Source: a virus
Reading direction: 5' to 3' (one strand)
IMG/VR virus record: IMGVR_UViG_3300031510_000042
Span: 1-21,962 of that record
Length of the DNA stretch: 21,962 nucleotides
A program made the translations under genes and the position numbers. Shown in pieces: positions 21,517 through 21,962 of this stretch; within the stretch, counting starts at the first letter, position 1, and each line of letters begins with the position of its first letter. The notes beneath the pieces were generated by a model, which was not told where the DNA came from, searched no databases, and saw only the letters and a program-made list of their open reading frames with translations.

Positions 21517-21962
21517 TAGTAAGCCTCCATTAATTCTTGCCATGACGCAGGGAATAGTTCTTCCATCTTAAAGCTGATGCCCCATGCAACTTCTTGTGTC
21601 TCTGCTTGTGTGTCATTGGCACACCGTAACTTACACATATCAGCGAAGGCGTCAAGGCTACCTGACCAGTACCATTCTGTCATAGTAGACTGAGGTAGTA
21701 TCATACGTGCTTGTTCAGGTGCTATCCCTGCAAATATCATGTCTCTGTATAACTCTATGCATCTGCCATTGTGAGCACCACTTCTTATAGGTACTGTTAA
21801 GCTACCAACATGAGTAATCTTTTTATCACTACTGCCTTGCTTCTTATCGTCTGCCTTGCCACGCCACTCGTCAGGCTCATAGAACTCAGGCTCACTGTCT
21901 ACATACCTACGACTGATCTCATTCCAACGTAGGAACTTATGCTTGACTAGTTGCCTAGCTAC
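21516..21962 (-). CDS. thyX: Flavin-dependent thymidylate synthase ThyX (5' end outside window)
   Basis: The visible 148 C-terminal residues make dTMP from dUMP using FAD/NADPH and methylene-tetrahydrofolate. The signature region reads RQLVKHKFLRWNEISRRY, aligning with the family motif R-H-R-x7-S with Lys at both Arg positions (visible residues 7 and 9) and the Ser kept (17). PEQARMILPQSTMTEWYWSG is the second conserved block, with the dUMP-binding Arg, and RCANDTQAETQEVAW is the final conserved helix. The open frame continues past the right edge, so the true start is not seen; the ATG at 21740 is internal. It lies upstream of the cell-wall hydrolase in the same operon and complements NrdJ in dNTP supply. 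Confidence 0.93.
   Translation of the reverse strand, partial: VARQLVKHKFLRWNEISRRYVDSEPEFYEPDEWRGKADDKKQGSSDKKITHVGSLTVPIRSGAHNGRCIELYRDMIFAGIAPEQARMILPQSTMTEWYWSGSLDAFADMCKLRCANDTQAETQEVAWGISFKMEELFPASWQELMEAY

Noticed and set aside
21517-21543. Upstream start for the SleB hydrolase giving a hydrophobic signal-anchor (SAR-like) N-terminus
   Set aside because: The ATG at 21516 has GGAGG at 7 bases and a TAATG overlap; the ATG at 21543 has no such site and the extra residues are encoded by the thyX end. The hydrophobic helix left belongs to the SleB fold.
1-21962. Lysogeny genes, defence or anti-defence systems, tRNA genes, insertion sequences
   Set aside because: I looked for integrase, repressor, transposase, toxin-antitoxin and tRNA cloverleaf signals and saw none; intergenic space is minimal, with no gene-free stretch over 300 bases.

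Overview
The window looks like part of a lytic, podovirus-type bacteriophage genome, probably marine. Its replication set is T7-like: a family A DNA polymerase with proofreading, a bifunctional primase-helicase, a gp2.5-like single-strand binding protein, a RecE-like exonuclease and a resolvase-like nuclease. Alongside are nucleotide-supply genes: a B12-dependent class II ribonucleotide reductase, ThyX, a MazG-type pyrophosphohydrolase and a DUF3310 protein. No phage RNA polymerase, integrase, repressor or tRNA gene is visible. This content recalls the SIO1 / VpV262 / cobavirus group (Zobellviridae) of Rhodobacteraceae and Vibrio phages; that placement is inference from gene content, not a search result.

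Layout. Bases 1-11610 are a rightward virion module: the 3' end of a tail-fibre gene, a small unknown gene, a one-TM coiled-coil protein (candidate lysis protein), a small protein with a C-terminal TM, a 1039-residue repeat protein, a transglycosylase-like lysozyme, two unrecognised virion-module proteins and a 1120-residue protein in the position of T7 gp16. Bases 11632-21962 are a leftward early module. Read in the direction of transcription, from the right edge, it holds thyX, a SleB-type cell-wall hydrolase, two small genes, primase-helicase, DNA polymerase, SSB, RecE-like exonuclease, resolvase-like nuclease, three small acidic genes, mazG-like, nrdJ, a possible PD-(D/E)XK protein, DUF3310 and a small basic protein. 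The two modules converge on a 19-bp hairpin.

How the genes fit together. The early module makes dNTPs (NrdJ, ThyX, probably MazG and DUF3310), opens, primes and copies DNA, coats single strands and resolves or recombines intermediates. Genes are packed with ATGA or TAATG overlaps, so translational coupling is likely. Transcription probably depends on host RNA polymerase: sigma70-like promoters are visible before the 1039-residue gene, inside the end of the polymerase gene ahead of ssb, and ahead of the mazG-nrdJ segment. A hairpin terminator follows ssb.

The most notable structure is in the 1039-residue virion protein. It carries eleven consecutive gap-free 22-residue repeats, followed after 8 residues by seven 11-residue repeats. 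This is a hendecad pattern expected of long right-handed helical assemblies and would suit a DNA-ejection conduit. One small gene (54 codons, GTG start, 15065-15229) and several corrected start sites are reported below.
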